In this document: positions 34,025-45,487 of the stretch, piece by piece
Layout of the letters: each line of letters begins with the position of its first letter
How positions within the stretch are numbered: the stretch's first letter is position 1
Source of the DNA: Carya illinoinensis
Lineage: Eukaryota; Streptophyta; Magnoliopsida; Fagales; Juglandaceae
Length of the DNA stretch: 64,000 bases
Direction: 5' to 3'
Assembly (NCBI RefSeq): GCF_018687715.1
Contig: NC_056760.1
Span: forward strand, 41,763,501-41,827,500
Program-made: the position numbers and the translations under genes
Notes under the pieces: model-generated
Told to the model about the DNA's origin: nothing
Databases searched by the model: none
Seen by the model: the letters and a program-made list of their open reading frames with translations, nothing else

Positions 34025-37000
34025 TATGACGCCCCCAAATTCCGTTTGGAATCGGATGAACATTTGAAGCGTCGAGACATGCAACACAAGGTTACCTGCC
34101 CCCGTTCATGACATATAAGATGCAATATTCCTAACATGCATCTAACATTATGCAATATTCGCAGTGGATAATTTTTTTCTTTAGCAATACTATACACCAA
34201 ATTGAAAATATTCCAAATGCTTAAAACATACTTCATACATAAAGACCCATTGAATAGATAACAACACTAATCCAAAATGGTTATGATCCAAAAAGTACTA
34301 GAGATGCAACTCCATTGTACAAGTAATAATTTACGTTAACTACTATATTAACATTGACGTAGCATCATTGCTTAGTCAACTGTGTCTAGTTGATCAGCTC
34401 CTGATTCTCCTTCAGGTCCTATAACAAGATCTACCATTCGGGAAGAATGGCAGTTGGGACTACCAAAGTGAGATTTGATTACAAATCTCAATAAGTTAAC
34501 AAAAAACTTCCACACAAGCTAATGATGCATGGATGACAGTAAAAGCATAAATGCATAATCAAGTTCATAAGTAATTAAAACATAACTTGGCGTATAACAT
34601 AACATAATTGACATAATTTAAATTGAAACATGAATTGAACTTGAGTTGACATGAACTTGATCTGAAACTTGACTTAACATGAAAAATACATACTCCACAG
34701 TTGTTGTGGTCCCATGTATTCTACGTGTAAATACATACTCCACAGTTATTGTGGCCCCATGTATTCTACACAAACTTGACTTAACATGGAAAATACATAC
34801 TCCACAGTTGTTGTGACCCCATATATTCTACGGAAACTTGACTTAACATGAAAAATACATACTCCACAGTTGTTGTGGCCCCATGTATTATACGGAAACT
34901 TGACTTAACATGAAAAATACATACGCCACAGTTGTTGTGGCCCCATGTTTCTACGTGTAAATACATACTCCACAGTTGTTGTGGCCTCATATATTCTATG
35001 GAAACTTATTCTTTAACTGCTTAAATACATACTCCACAGTTGTTGTGGCCCCATATATTCTACGTGTCACAATTGTTGTGTCTCACGTAGTGTATGCGTC
35101 ACAATTGCTGTGACCCCATAAATAAGTAATCAAGATGAAACGTGACTGGAATACGAAATGACTGAAGCCCTGACGTAACATAACGTGACTTGAACATAAC
35201 TTGAAATACATGACTAACTTGAGATAGAAACATTTCGTAACATGGCATAACATATAATAGACAACATATTTAACATGACATATTTGCAACAGTAAATATT
35301 ACATGACTTGACATACATGTAATAGATGACGTATTTGTAAGGTACAGTAATACATGACAGAATATATTATGTAACAGATAAAAATTGATGACAGAATAAA
35401 TTCTGTATAATAGACAATTACGTGATAACTTGACATGGCATGACATATATGATAACACACATACATACACTGTAGTTCCTTTACTTAGCACACATACACA
35501 GTAGACTGCTAGTAAGTTAAAAACTAACTTACCTCGATTTCTGCATTTCTTATAAAACTTTAAGTGCGATCACGAGGAACTGTAATTAGTGATTCTAAAA
35601 GTTAGCACTAAATCACTAATAAATTGAAATATATAAAATACTAAATTAAAGAGTAAAATTTTCATTTTACTCTCTGCATGTAGAAAAATGACCGTTTTAC
35701 CCATAACTTAAGAATTTTGTATACTAACTCTAGATGTCACCAAAATTTACATACCTCATGTAAATTTTATACTCAATTCAAATATCAATTTAGAAAAATT
35801 TAAAACTAATCAAAACTATTAAAACTCCATAGGGCCGAAATTCTCATATGCTATTTCCATTGATTTTTATTTTCTAACTTGTTTTGATCAACCTTTTGAT
35901 CTATGACTTATAAATATATGATCTTCAAACCAAACCATCACATGGTTTAAAAAGATGTCCTAAAACATATATAAACTTCTAATTCAAGATCACATGGTTA
36001 GAAATTAACCAAAACATAAATTTAGCCAAGAATATCCACACTTTGGCTTATCTGAATATCTCTTTGCATAAAATTTCATATCTTTGAAACTAACATCAAA
36101 TATTTTCAAAATAATAATATAACATGTATATAAGATGCTTAGGATCCTCCAATAAAATTATCAAAGTCATTAGAATAGGTTTAGACCACCAAAGAGTTAA
36201 ACTTTCTCAAAACAGAAACTGTTTTTCTTCTTCCAGTTTCTAAGTTTCTAAATCTAAGAAAATCTTTTATCAAAACCTTTAATCATGCAAAAATCCTCAA
36301 CCAATAGTCATATATACATGTTAAAAATATTCCATAAAAATTTTGGACCAATATCTATCCATTAGCTTGGTAAAAAACTCTAAACTATAACATATTCTCC
36401 AGTTTATCTCCCAGAATGACCTTTATATAGTTTATATAATACTTGACTGACCAAATGATCTTCAAATGGGACAAATAAGATATTCATGTAAACTAGAATA
36501 AAAAAGGAACAACTTATATGAAGGAGACTTTATGATAAAATACTTACAAAAGCTTCGAAATGGGCATGCAAAAGAACTCCTAAAAGCTGTCCGAGAGAGA
36601 GTGTTTGATATTCTTTTAATGGAAAGTATAAATGAAAATAATTTCGTGGGGAGAGGTGGCTGGAGATACTTATGGATGAGATATGGAAGAGATGAGGTTG
36701 GAGTGAGAGTTAAGTGTAGTACTCTCTTACCTGAAATGAGAGTTAAGTATATGATTCTTTTACCCGGAGTGAGAGTGGAGTGTAGAACTCTCTTATCTAG
36801 TAATATCTACAAAAATCAATTCAAGATATTTTTACCCAATAATATCCACGAAATTAACTTAAAATATTTTTATCTAATAATATCCACAAAATTAGTTTAA
36901 GATATTTTTATCCAATAATATCTACAGTTTTGAACAGACGTTTTGTCCGAAAATATGAAAAAATGTTATTGCACCATAAGACCTTAAATAACCCTCCGAG

Positions 37001-37211
37001 TCTAATGGCACAAACCATAATACATTTTGACACTTCTAACTATCTCCAATAATCAAAAACACACTTCTGATACCATAGTAAATAATAACACTAACTATGT
37101 AGTTAGACAAAAACCTATACGATTAATAGATTCGTGAAAACTTATGGGGTCTTCACGAGGTTCCTAAAGTTAATAGAAATTTTACAATTGAATTTCTAGC
37201 GGGCTGTTACA
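34025..37211. mobile_element. solo-LTR-like insertion, 3.19 kb
   Basis: It starts TATGACGCCCCCAAATTCC and ends GGGCTGTTACA, with CCCCC on both sides as a possible (low-complexity) target duplication. The start closely matches the 57777-59884 element (TGTGACGCCCCCAAATCCC). It contains a nine-copy tandem repeat and no recognisable gene. A large LTR or a whole non-coding element is possible. Orientation was not determined. Confidence 0.6.
34682..35120. repeat. nine-copy tandem repeat with a short hairpin in most units
   Basis: Nine imperfect copies of CCACAGTTGTTGTGGCCCCAT are spaced about 30-65 bp, most with a flanking TATTCTACG and AAATACATACT. The word CCACA-GTTGT-TGTGG is itself an inverted repeat. 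Copies near the right end change to TCACAATTGTTGTG. A 69-residue open frame on the minus strand is a by-product of the repeat. Confidence 0.85.
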
Positions 37212-38960
37212 CCCCCCCTCTCCCCCCCCCCCCACACGTACATGTCCCATCTCCTGAGAATACTCCTAAGGTAAACTCTTCTTCTCCTCTAGATACAAAT
37301 GACAACAATACTCCTGATGGTTATATCTTATCTTTTAGGCATAACCCTGGCAAGCCACCAAATATATATTCTCCTAATATTGAAGTAAGGAGATCAAAGT
37401 ATCCAATTGCAAATTTTGTGTCCACAAAGCATCTATCCGAACCACTCAAGAAGTTTGTGCATGAAGTCTCTATTGAAAAAATTCCCATGGATGTTCAGGA
37501 AGCTCTAACCGATCCACAGTGGACTAAAGCAATAGAAGAAGAAATCAAGGCTTTATTAAAGAACAACACGTGGAGTCTGGTTCCACTGCCTAGAGGAAAA
37601 AGAACTGTGGGTTGCAAATGGGTGTTCTCTATCAAGCACAAAACAGATGGATCCATTGAGCGGTATCCAGCGAGATTGGTGACAAAGGTATACACACAGA
37701 CATATGGTATAGATTATGAGGAGACATTCTTGTCAGTAGCCAAATTGAATACCGTTAGAGTTCTATTGTCACTTGCAGCTAACCTAGATTGGCTGCTACA
37801 TTAGTTTGACGTAAAGAATGCATTTCTCCACGATGATCTTGAAGAAGCGGTCTACATGGATATCCCACCAGGCTACACAGCCTCCAAAGATGTAGTTTGT
37901 AAGTTGCAACGTGCATTATATGGCTTGGAACAATCTCCCAGAGCTTGGTTTGGGAGACTTAGCTTGGCAATAAAGAAGTATGGTTTCCAACAAAGTAACT
38001 CAGATCATACTCTATTCCTAAAGCACCAAAAGGGCAAAGTAACAGCTCTGATTGTTTGCGTTGATGATATGATAATCATAGGAAATCACATAGAGGATAT
38101 ATCTCAACTTCAACAATAGCTTGCAACTGAATTTGAAATGAAGAACTTGGGGGGACTAAAATACTTTCTGGGAGTAGAAGTGGCGAAATCAAAATAAGAC
38201 ATTTTTCTCTCTCAACGGAAATATATACTTGATTTGCTATCAGAAGTTGGACTATTGGAGTGTAAGCCCGTAGACACCCAAATAGTTCAAAATCACAGGC
38301 TTGGTATATATACTGACCAAGTACTCACAGATAAAGGGAGATATCAACGATTCGTTGGTAAGTTAATCTATCTCTCTCACACTCGTCCTGACATTGCCTA
38401 TGCCGTAAGTGTTGTTAGTCAATTTATGCATTGCTCGAGTGAGAATCACATGGTTGCCGTAACTAGAATATTGAGATATCTAAATCATCTCCCAGGAAAG
38501 GACTCATGTTTTCAAAGAATAATCACTTGAGAGTCAATGGCTACACCGACACTGATTGGGCAGGGAATCTCTCAGATAGGAAGTCAACGTCAGGTTATTT
38601 CATGTTTGTGGGAGGCAACCTGGTCATATGGAGAAGCAAGACACAAATGGTTGTGGCACTATCAAGCGCAGAAGCTGAGTTCTGTGGTATGGCTAAGGGG
38701 CTAAGGGGCTAAGGGGTTATGCGAACTCCTTTGGCTGAGAAGATTGTTGATCGAGATAGGCTTCCCTCCTACAACCGAGATGAATTTGTTTTGTGACGAC
38801 AAGGCAGCTATTGATATCTCGCATAATCTAGTTCAACATGACTGCACAAAACATGTGGAAGTGGATTGGAATTTTATCAAGCAAAATCTCGAAGCCAAGA
38901 TAATCAAATTTCCATTTGTTAAATAAGAGGATCAATTAGCATTTATTCTCACAAAGGCAA
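37212..38960 (+). pseudogene. copia reverse transcriptase and RNase H, broken
   Basis: The frame opens with NNTWSLVPLPRGKRTVGCKW. In-frame stops occur at 37802 (before FDVKNAFLHDDLEEAVYMD) and 38117, and there is a frameshift near 38510. The reverse transcriptase motif is CVDD instead of YVDD. RNase H reads YTDTDWAGN...SSAEAEFCGM, and the end FCDDKAAIDISHN...KHVEVDWNFIKQ is recognisable. It is inactive. Confidence 0.9.
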
Positions 38961-39021
38961 TATCAAGCAAGGTTTTTTCACAACTCACTTGTCAAGTTGC
39001 GCATTCAATTTTTTATTGTAT

Positions 39022-39124
39022 TGTAGCCATAAAATCTGGGTAATCGATACTAGGTTTCTATTGTATTGCATATATAGTTTGTATACAATGAATGAAAGAA
39101 TATTCACAGGAATTCTTTTTGACA
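39022..39124 (+). repeat. 3' LTR remnant of the old copia
   Basis: It matches 29644-29750, from TGTAGCCATAAAAT to TTTTTGACA, with several substitutions and a small indel. The first part of this LTR and the polypurine tract are missing. Confidence 0.85.
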
Positions 39125-39129
39125 ATGGC

Positions 39130-40001
39130 TAGGCTGTCCATAATCACTTTGAAACTTCAGGTAATTAACTCTAATAGCAGCAGCTTAATAAAAATCTTTG
39201 AGAGGGGCTTTTTTATAAATAAAGAAAAATTTTATTCTATCATTTAAAAAAGTGTCTAAGTTCTGCAGTCTCTTTTAAAAGTGTGGAATCCATCATTTTA
39301 AAAAATGATTTTTAATTTTATATGAATCCCAAATTTATATACTTAAAAAGAAAAATATACAGTGCTTACATATTCTATGACTATAAATATAATTTCTCGT
39401 ACTTAAAACCCACAAGGGTTTGCCTATATTTGTTGCCGGCCTGCCTCTTGTCAGCTAATGCGGCATTAACACATGGGTCGTCCTTACAAGAAGTGGGGCA
39501 GAGCATGCATGATTCCCTTCCCTTGGTAGGAAATAGAGGGTTCCATTGAGTAAAAAGGTAAAAATGCAACAACGTATATACCCCACAATTCAAGAAGCTA
39601 GATCAATATATATGTATATATGGTTTATGAACATGCAAGAGAATGTGGTCGGCCCAGAGACATCACCACACAAACTTGACACGCCTCTATGATCTTCTAT
39701 CTCTGACCCCCTTTTCTTTAATTTTCCGCAGTCCTTCCTTTACCTTATGATCCTTCTCTTTCAGCTACATCCACGTTTTTAGCTAGTAAGGCGACTTTAC
39801 AGGTTGAGGGTGGAATATTTTTCACAGATTCCTAAGCGACAAAAAAACCCCGGCAGCTATCATCGTGTAGAGTTCCTTTATTAATCCTAGTCACATTCTA
39901 GTGGCAACATCACAAAACGTTATCTTTAAAGCAGTTTTTGTACTTTCAAGTCAAAAACATATACCCATTAATATGGTAAGAGCTTATTTGAAAGATACTT
40001 T
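39130..40001. other. intergenic sequence, no recognisable gene
   Basis: A GC-richer patch at 39430-39545 carries a 75-residue open frame without family resemblance. It was considered as a microRNA precursor and not supported. The rest is AT-rich. Confidence 0.45.
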
Positions 40002-40069
40002 CACTACAACGTATTTGATTTTTAGTGATGGTTAGAAAATTGTGACAGTCTCCAAACCATCATTAAAAA
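40002..40069 (+). repeat. CACTA terminus and subterminal hairpin
   Basis: It shows the terminal word CACTACAAC and, within 70 bases, inverted words TTTTTAGTGATGGTT and AACCATCATTAAAAA. The sequence just outside (GATACTTT) has no visible partner in the window, as expected if the other end is off to the right. Confidence 0.7.
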
Positions 40070-40144
40070 ATATTGTCTGTTAAAGTTTCTGGAAACCGTC
40101 ACCAAGGATAGATGAGATTTTTTATTTATTTTTATTTTATACGT

Positions 40145-40275
40145 TCAAACGGAGATGAAATTTACGTTTGAACGTTACACATACATTCGAACATTGAGGC
40201 TACTGACGTGCGAATGTGAAATGTTTTGATGCCAACGTTCGAACGTTAGTAATTACCGTTCGAATGTTAATTGTA
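40145..40275. repeat. subterminal repeats, first block
   Basis: Copies of (A)CGTTCGAACGT and variants such as CGTTTGAACGTTA, CATTCGAACATT and CGTTCGAATGTTA occur about every 10-25 bases. Blocks like this are where the TNPA-type protein binds in En/Spm. Binding here is inference. Confidence 0.75.
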
Positions 40276-40519
40276 ACTTTAAGTTAAATATGACTCTAAT
40301 TTAAAAATTATGTGGTTTTTATAGTACATCATTTGTAAACAAGTCTAAAAAATTGTAATATATATTTATATATACACAATTTGTAAAATATAATTATATA
40401 TTTATATATAAATATATATTTATGGTTCTATATATTTGAAGTGCAGTGATTTAGTATTATAGTTGGAAAAACTAACATTAAAGAAGATTGAGAATTGAAA
40501 TTAAAAAACAATAGATATA

Positions 40520-41786
40520 TTAAATAATATTGTTCCTTACATATATTAGGAGCAAAATACAAAATATGATAGAATTTCGTAAACAACACTCAGACGACTT
40601 GTTGTTCACGAAATTCTTACTCTGTATCTCCTCAGTCAAGGATTCAACCTTCTCATTGAGGATATCTACATGCTGGGCTATCTCAGCGATAGACTTCTCT
40701 ACAGCCACGATCTGTCAATCGATAAGTGCAATCAGCTGTGAGATCACTGCATCCACCCAAGCAGGCCACGCATCTCCCATAGATGTGCTCGTCGGCTGTT
40801 GACTACTACTTCCCACACTGGGCCTGGGCTGCGTCAGAGGAACTAGATCCGCTACAGGGGGTGGTTGACGTTGAGGATGCCCCATCGCCTATCCAATGCT
40901 ACGTTGATGCGTCGTCACGTCGAGGGGGCCCATTTGATCTGTGACCTGCTCCTTCAGCTGGAGTGGCACGCTCAGATCAAGTAATAGCCAGTAGATAATG
41001 ACATCATATGAGAGGTTGTCTGTGGAGACGATGCTCGCCTCGTAACGGATCCTCTTAAAGATGCGCAGTGGCAAATCGAGGGGATCTCCATGTGCCACTC
41101 AGATAAAAAATTATGCTCGAGTCTGACTAAATGTAGTCTTATATGCCGTAGGATTCACGTTTGTTGCAACATGAGGAAGAGAGGTAGCATATGTATTTGG
41201 TTGAAGGCGTTCTTCCTCTCAATCTACATACGGTCTCTCTCGGTGAGGATGTAGAAATCCTCATCTCAGCCATCATCCCGAGCCTCACAGTCAGTACCCT
41301 TTACCTCTGACTGGTTTGCATGTCCAGCTAATGATGGCTCAATTGGGCTAGTAGAAGTGCCTTCACCTACCTCTAGTGTGCCGTGTGCAAATATAGATGT
41401 GTGAACCACGGTTGTGTCACCAGTCTGAGAGTCAGCTGTAGTCTTAACTACTCGACAAATCCCGAGGAGGTCGGCGATAACATCCGGTGAAATCTCAAAC
41501 AACACCCGCGTACAGTCACGGTGTGAGAGGATGTGTCCTGAGGCATGGACCACATCCCTATATAGAACTCTTGAACCATTGAGGGGTATACCTTCCCCCT
41601 CAATGTACATATATTTCCCCAGTCTCTACTGAGGAAGACATCGCTGAGACTCATCTACTCCCATTTGAGCTTGTAGAACTCATTAATCAAGACCTCTCGC
41701 TCCATAACAACGCGAGCCCCAATCTGAGTAGTGTCCTCAGTGGCTACTTCCCTCCCCCATTTCCTGGTATGCAAAAGATGAGCCAT
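40520..41786 (-). pseudogene. captured gene with a putative plant transposon protein (PF20167-type) domain
   Basis: The minus strand starts with ATG at 41786 (MAHLLHTRKWGREV) and has a TAG just before 41654. It continues KVYPSMVQEFYIGMW, then shifts frame to FEISPDVIADLLGI. After a gap it ends with IDLP-like DPLDLPLRIFKRI...LLLDLSVPL and a coiled-coil-like tail (AEIAQHVDILNEKVESLTEE). This order (VREFY segment, vRGk..f segment, LP..I segment, coiled coil) fits the PF20167 family that is often carried in plant transposons. Its function is unknown. At least one stop and one frameshift make it a pseudogene. It sits between subterminal repeat blocks of the CACTA element. Confidence 0.6.
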
Positions 41787-41867
41787 ATCCTGAAAATAGA
41801 AAAGGAAAAAAAAGTATTAGTACTATTGATGGGAGAGTAGTATTAATTTTAAACTGCTCTGCATTAA

Positions 41868-42330
41868 AGTTCGAACATAATATAACATACTTTCAAACGT
41901 TCAATTAAAACGTTTGGACATATGTATTTAACATTGAAACATAATTACTACTCGTTCGAATGTATAACATACACGTTCGAATGTATAACATATACGTTCG
42001 AAAGTTAATTGCATAACGACTAAAAATTTTGCAATGTGTGTGTTCGAACGTTATTCATTCCACATTCGAACGTATGAGTTTGGATGCTCGAATGTAAAGA
42101 TTTATGTGTGAATGTAAAATATACACATTCGAACGTAAAAGGCAAAACGGTGAATAAATGTTCGAAGTACTACGTCCGAATGTTTATATTAAACATTTGA
42201 ATGTAAATACTGATAAAAGTAACATTTGAATGTACTATAATGTACGTCCAAATGTGAAATACTGACGACTTTGCATTTGAAACGTCGTACGTTCGGACAT
42301 TTTGGTTGAAACGTTAGAATGTTACGACAC
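41868..42330. repeat. subterminal repeats, second block (about 25 copies)
   Basis: There is a dense run of ACGTTCGAAYGT variants in both orientations, for example ACGTTCGAATGTATAACAT twice in a row near 41970, GTTCGAACGTTA near 42045 and ACGTTCGGACATT near 42290. The motif is nearly palindromic. Confidence 0.8.
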
Positions 42331-42689
42331 AAAATGGCTCAGCCATTCTTGAAAATCTCTACATTTTGGTCTAAATGGCCAAACGTAGAAATGAAGTATA
42401 CACCTCAAGAAACCTTTTTACAGTGGCCATTTGGCCAATGGCAACCCGTAGTGGCCGGAAAATGGAGTTGAAACTCCGATCACCTAAATTTCTTAAATAT
42501 TTTCATTTTTTCATCTAAATTAAAAAATATATATAAAATGACAAAATAGGGATGCCTACCTTTTTGTGACGGTTGTGGCGGAGTTTGATGGAGGTGACGA
42601 CTGTCTAATTGCGGCATTGATGGTGGAGAGAAACTTGAAATGTTGTGAAAATGACATTTCCCATTTCAATTTTTGGCTTATATATATAC

Positions 42690-43053
42690 ACGATATGTGC
42701 GAACGTTGGTCTGATTAACGCTTGGTCATTAACATAAATGTCTGAATGCATATGAACTGAACATTTGAATGTGAAATGAAATGTATGAATGCGATAAAAT
42801 AGTACGTTCGAACGTACTATTATATATTATATATTATATATATAGTTATTTTATATATATATATATTTTAGTACGTTTGACAGTTCATACATGAGAAAAT
42901 ATATTATATTATTTTACATATTATAATATATACTATATATATAGTATATTATATATGTATATATAAGTATAAGTATCTAGTATATTGTATAAGTTTATAT
43001 AAGTATATATATATAGTCTAGTATATAGTATATTATACTATATATATATACTA
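42690..43053. repeat. subterminal repeats, third block, and TA-rich flank of the viral insertion
   Basis: It holds CGAACGTTGGTC, AACATTTGAATGTG and GTACGTTCGAACGTAC (42810), then about 200 bp of TATATATA and AGTATA words leading to the viral junction. No coding sequence was seen. Confidence 0.7.
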
Positions 43054-43503
43054 GATGGTTTCTGAAGGAGGGTGGCTGGTTTTTACAACATTCTTGTCTT
43101 CTTCTTTAGTAAAATTTGTTTTTAAAACATTTAAACTATTTTTTGAATCGTCCTTCTTAGAAGCATAATGATTCTCAAGGAAATCAAAGAATAATATATG
43201 CTTGTTGAGAGCATACATTCTTTCTTTCCATTTCCTTCGAATCTTCTGTTTCTTGGGAACTGAAAAAGTCGCATGATAAGTTTTTCGCTTATCATGATTT
43301 TCAGTAGAATTAAATTCATCAAACAGAGAAATCATATCAATATCAAGTGCTTTGTCCAATACCATTAGTTGGTGATGAACAGGAGCAACCATATTAGAAG
43401 CTGTTGGAGATAACGACTAAGTTTCTTCTCCCTGTACTTCTTCCTGTATGGATTTACCTTTGGATTTAAGATCATCTTTAGTTGAATAGTAAGCTGAAGT
43501 AAC
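43054..43503 (-). pseudogene. endogenous pararetrovirus: region after the movement protein
   Basis: An open stretch of about 113 residues (43051-43392) lies downstream of the movement-protein frame and runs into the left junction. Stops between 43393 and 43503 separate the two. It is rich in Lys and aromatic residues, with no catalytic motif. It is presumably the linker between movement and coat proteins in the polyprotein. Confidence 0.65.
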
Positions 43504-44670
43504 TTAGGACTCAATCGAAATTCCTTTCAACTTTAAGTTTGAAACAGAGGGATTTTCTTTTGTAGGAATTTCCTTGATTAAAATCAGACGAGCAGGATTT
43601 TCTTGGTCCTTCAAGTATCTTATGAGATTGTCATCTCTTAGATCTTGGTTCGAGTTAAATGATGATCTAGAACCAGCAAAAGAGTTTCTTCTTTCATTGA
43701 TGTTCAAAGGTTGGTCAAACGAGATATTTACAGTACCATCAAGATATTGGTGGATATAACTAAGATTTGGATCTTTAGAAGGAACTTCTGTTGGAGGAAG
43801 TTCTTGCTTAAGAATCCATTCTTTTGTTAGATCTATGTCTTTCCAAAAAAGCATCTTAGGTGTTCTGGTGTTGGCATTCGAGGTTGAACCGTACATCAGA
43901 AGGGTCTCATTTTTGGGAGACTTTGTCTTAGCCTTTGCTTCAAGGCTAGTGCTTAAGACTCTATAATAGATTCGGTAAACTAAGGCCATAGGTCTGCTAC
44001 CTTCAACCATATCAAAACCAAAGGTTTGAATGTTTAAAGTTAAAACAGACAACATATTTTTGTCAAATAAATCAATAGTCAAATCAGGATAGCAATTAAA
44101 ATGAACAGGTCCTTCCATAAGAGAAGTTTGAACTACTCTTAAGAAACTGTCATCAAACTTTTGAAATCTGCCATCACATAAACAAAGAAGAACAGAAGCA
44201 TTAATACCCTTCCTAATCAAAGGTCGGATAGCAATTTCAACAACAGCAATATGCATAAATTTAAAACATTTTTCTTGAAAAGATTTGATCATTTTCTTTT
44301 GAAATAAAACACATGGTTCATGTGTTTTGGAAACAGGAAAAGTTTCTTCTATGGTTTTTACCTGGAACATACTTTTGAGTTTGGTTTGAAACCAAGTGCA
44401 ATGATAAAGAGAATCAATTTTAATCTTTGGCAAATGCCATTGATCAATATCGTCTAAATCATTATCTGAAATTTCACAATCTTCTTCGTGAATAATATCA
44501 GGAGGCAAACCTGACCTGGAACTAATAGATGAACTAGATCTAAACATCTTGCTCATCTTGGTAAAGTCTGAAACAAAACTCAAGTCCTTCCTAGACCTAG
44601 GTCTTTTCCTTTCCCTAGCTGCAGGACTCACACATACCGGAGGGCCACAACTAGCAAGGACATAGCTCAC
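43504..44670 (-). pseudogene. endogenous pararetrovirus: movement protein region
   Basis: This is the longest surviving viral frame (388 residues). It lies directly downstream of the primer binding site, as the movement protein does in caulimovirids. The central part (about residues 100-260) has the character of the 30K movement-protein family, which widens plasmodesmata for cell-to-cell spread. The first residues upstream of SSSISSRSG may not be native. It is cut off from the rest of the polyprotein by stops downstream, so no functional product is expected. Confidence 0.75.
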
Positions 44671-44880
44671 ACATCCCTTAAACGCCTGAACGCCACACCC
44701 AGGCTAACGACAACATGGGAATACCAGAGACTTACCGAAGGTAGTTTTCGACTGCGGTGGTGTACAACAAGAAAACCGAGAAAAGATAACTAGATAGAAA
44801 AAACAGAGTGTTTCTAGATGTTATCAAGAAAATAAAGTAGTCAAGATAAAGCAAAGCTATTGGCAACCAGAACCAGAGAG

Positions 44881-44893
44881 GGCTTTGATACCA
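44881..44893 (-). other. endogenous pararetrovirus: tRNA-Met primer binding site
   Basis: The minus strand reads TGGTATCAAAGCC, close to the common TGGTATCAGAGC. By convention this is nucleotide 1 of a caulimovirid genome. It lies between the putative promoter and the movement-protein region, as expected. Confidence 0.8.
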
Positions 44894-45169
44894 TAAACAG
44901 CGGAAGCAAGATGATAGATAAACATGATCAGAGTATGTGGAGGTTCAGCCTTCCAATGCATGCAATGCCAAATATGAAAACTGAAATTGAAGATAAACTT
45001 TCAAAATTTAATTAATGAAAGTAATCTTTACAAGAAATAAACTTACAAGCGTCAGATAAACAAAGGAAAGAGAGAAGGCAAATTGTGAGCTTGTAAAAAT
45101 AAGTGGGAGCAGTTCTTGCTGAAGGTGAGTTCGGCTAGAAAGTTCTACTTCCCTTCTGAAACTAAGCGT

Positions 45170-45180
45170 CCTTTTATAGA
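45170..45180 (-). promoter_or_regulatory. endogenous pararetrovirus: TATA box of the pregenomic promoter
   Basis: The minus strand reads TCTATAAAAGG, 280 bases upstream of the primer site. This is the place and form expected for the 35S-like promoter. There is no evidence that it is still active. Confidence 0.6.
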
Positions 45181-45487
45181 TGAAGGAACCGCTTTTACAA
45201 ATAGGAAAATCTCATGAATTACGGGATAAACAGTGGTAAATAGTGATAGTGAATAGTGACTTACTATTCAACTCTCAGAAACATTTCTTTCACTGAAAGT
45301 AGTTTTGCCTTCTTCCGCCGAAAGTGAAAATATTCTTTCTGCACCGAAAGCATTTCTGTCTTCTTGTGCTGAAAGTATTTAAACCATCTTTCCGCCCTTA
45401 AAAAGTTGAATCTTTAGAGTTGAAAGCTGAAAACAAACAGCGCTGGAGTCTTTTCAGTCTTCATTGCTGTAAACAATCAGGCATTAC

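Larger units (their letters stand above)
29553..39124 (+). mobile_element. old, interrupted copia retrotransposon
   Basis: The outer ends are fixed by a 5-bp duplication ATGGC at 29548-29552 and 39125-39129. It has a 5' LTR (29553-29750), a primer binding site (TGGTATCAG, 29751-29759), broken gag, integrase, reverse transcriptase and RNase H segments in copia order, and a truncated 3' LTR ending at 39124. Two later insertions split it: a hAT-type element in the integrase (31602-33535) and a 3.2-kb LTR-like sequence between integrase and reverse transcriptase (34025-37211). Many stops and frameshifts make it inactive. Confidence 0.9.

Noticed and set aside
34781..34990. 69-residue frame on the minus strand with repeated QQLWSM
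   Set aside because: Direct product of the tandem repeat; no independent coding evidence.
34682..35120. regularly repeated hairpin words suggestive of a CRISPR array
   Set aside because: Spacing is irregular, the spacers are themselves repeated, and the context is a plant transposon.
39430..39545. possible microRNA precursor (GC-richer patch with AGAGCATGCATG)
   Set aside because: The arms do not pair well and no known plant microRNA sequence is present.
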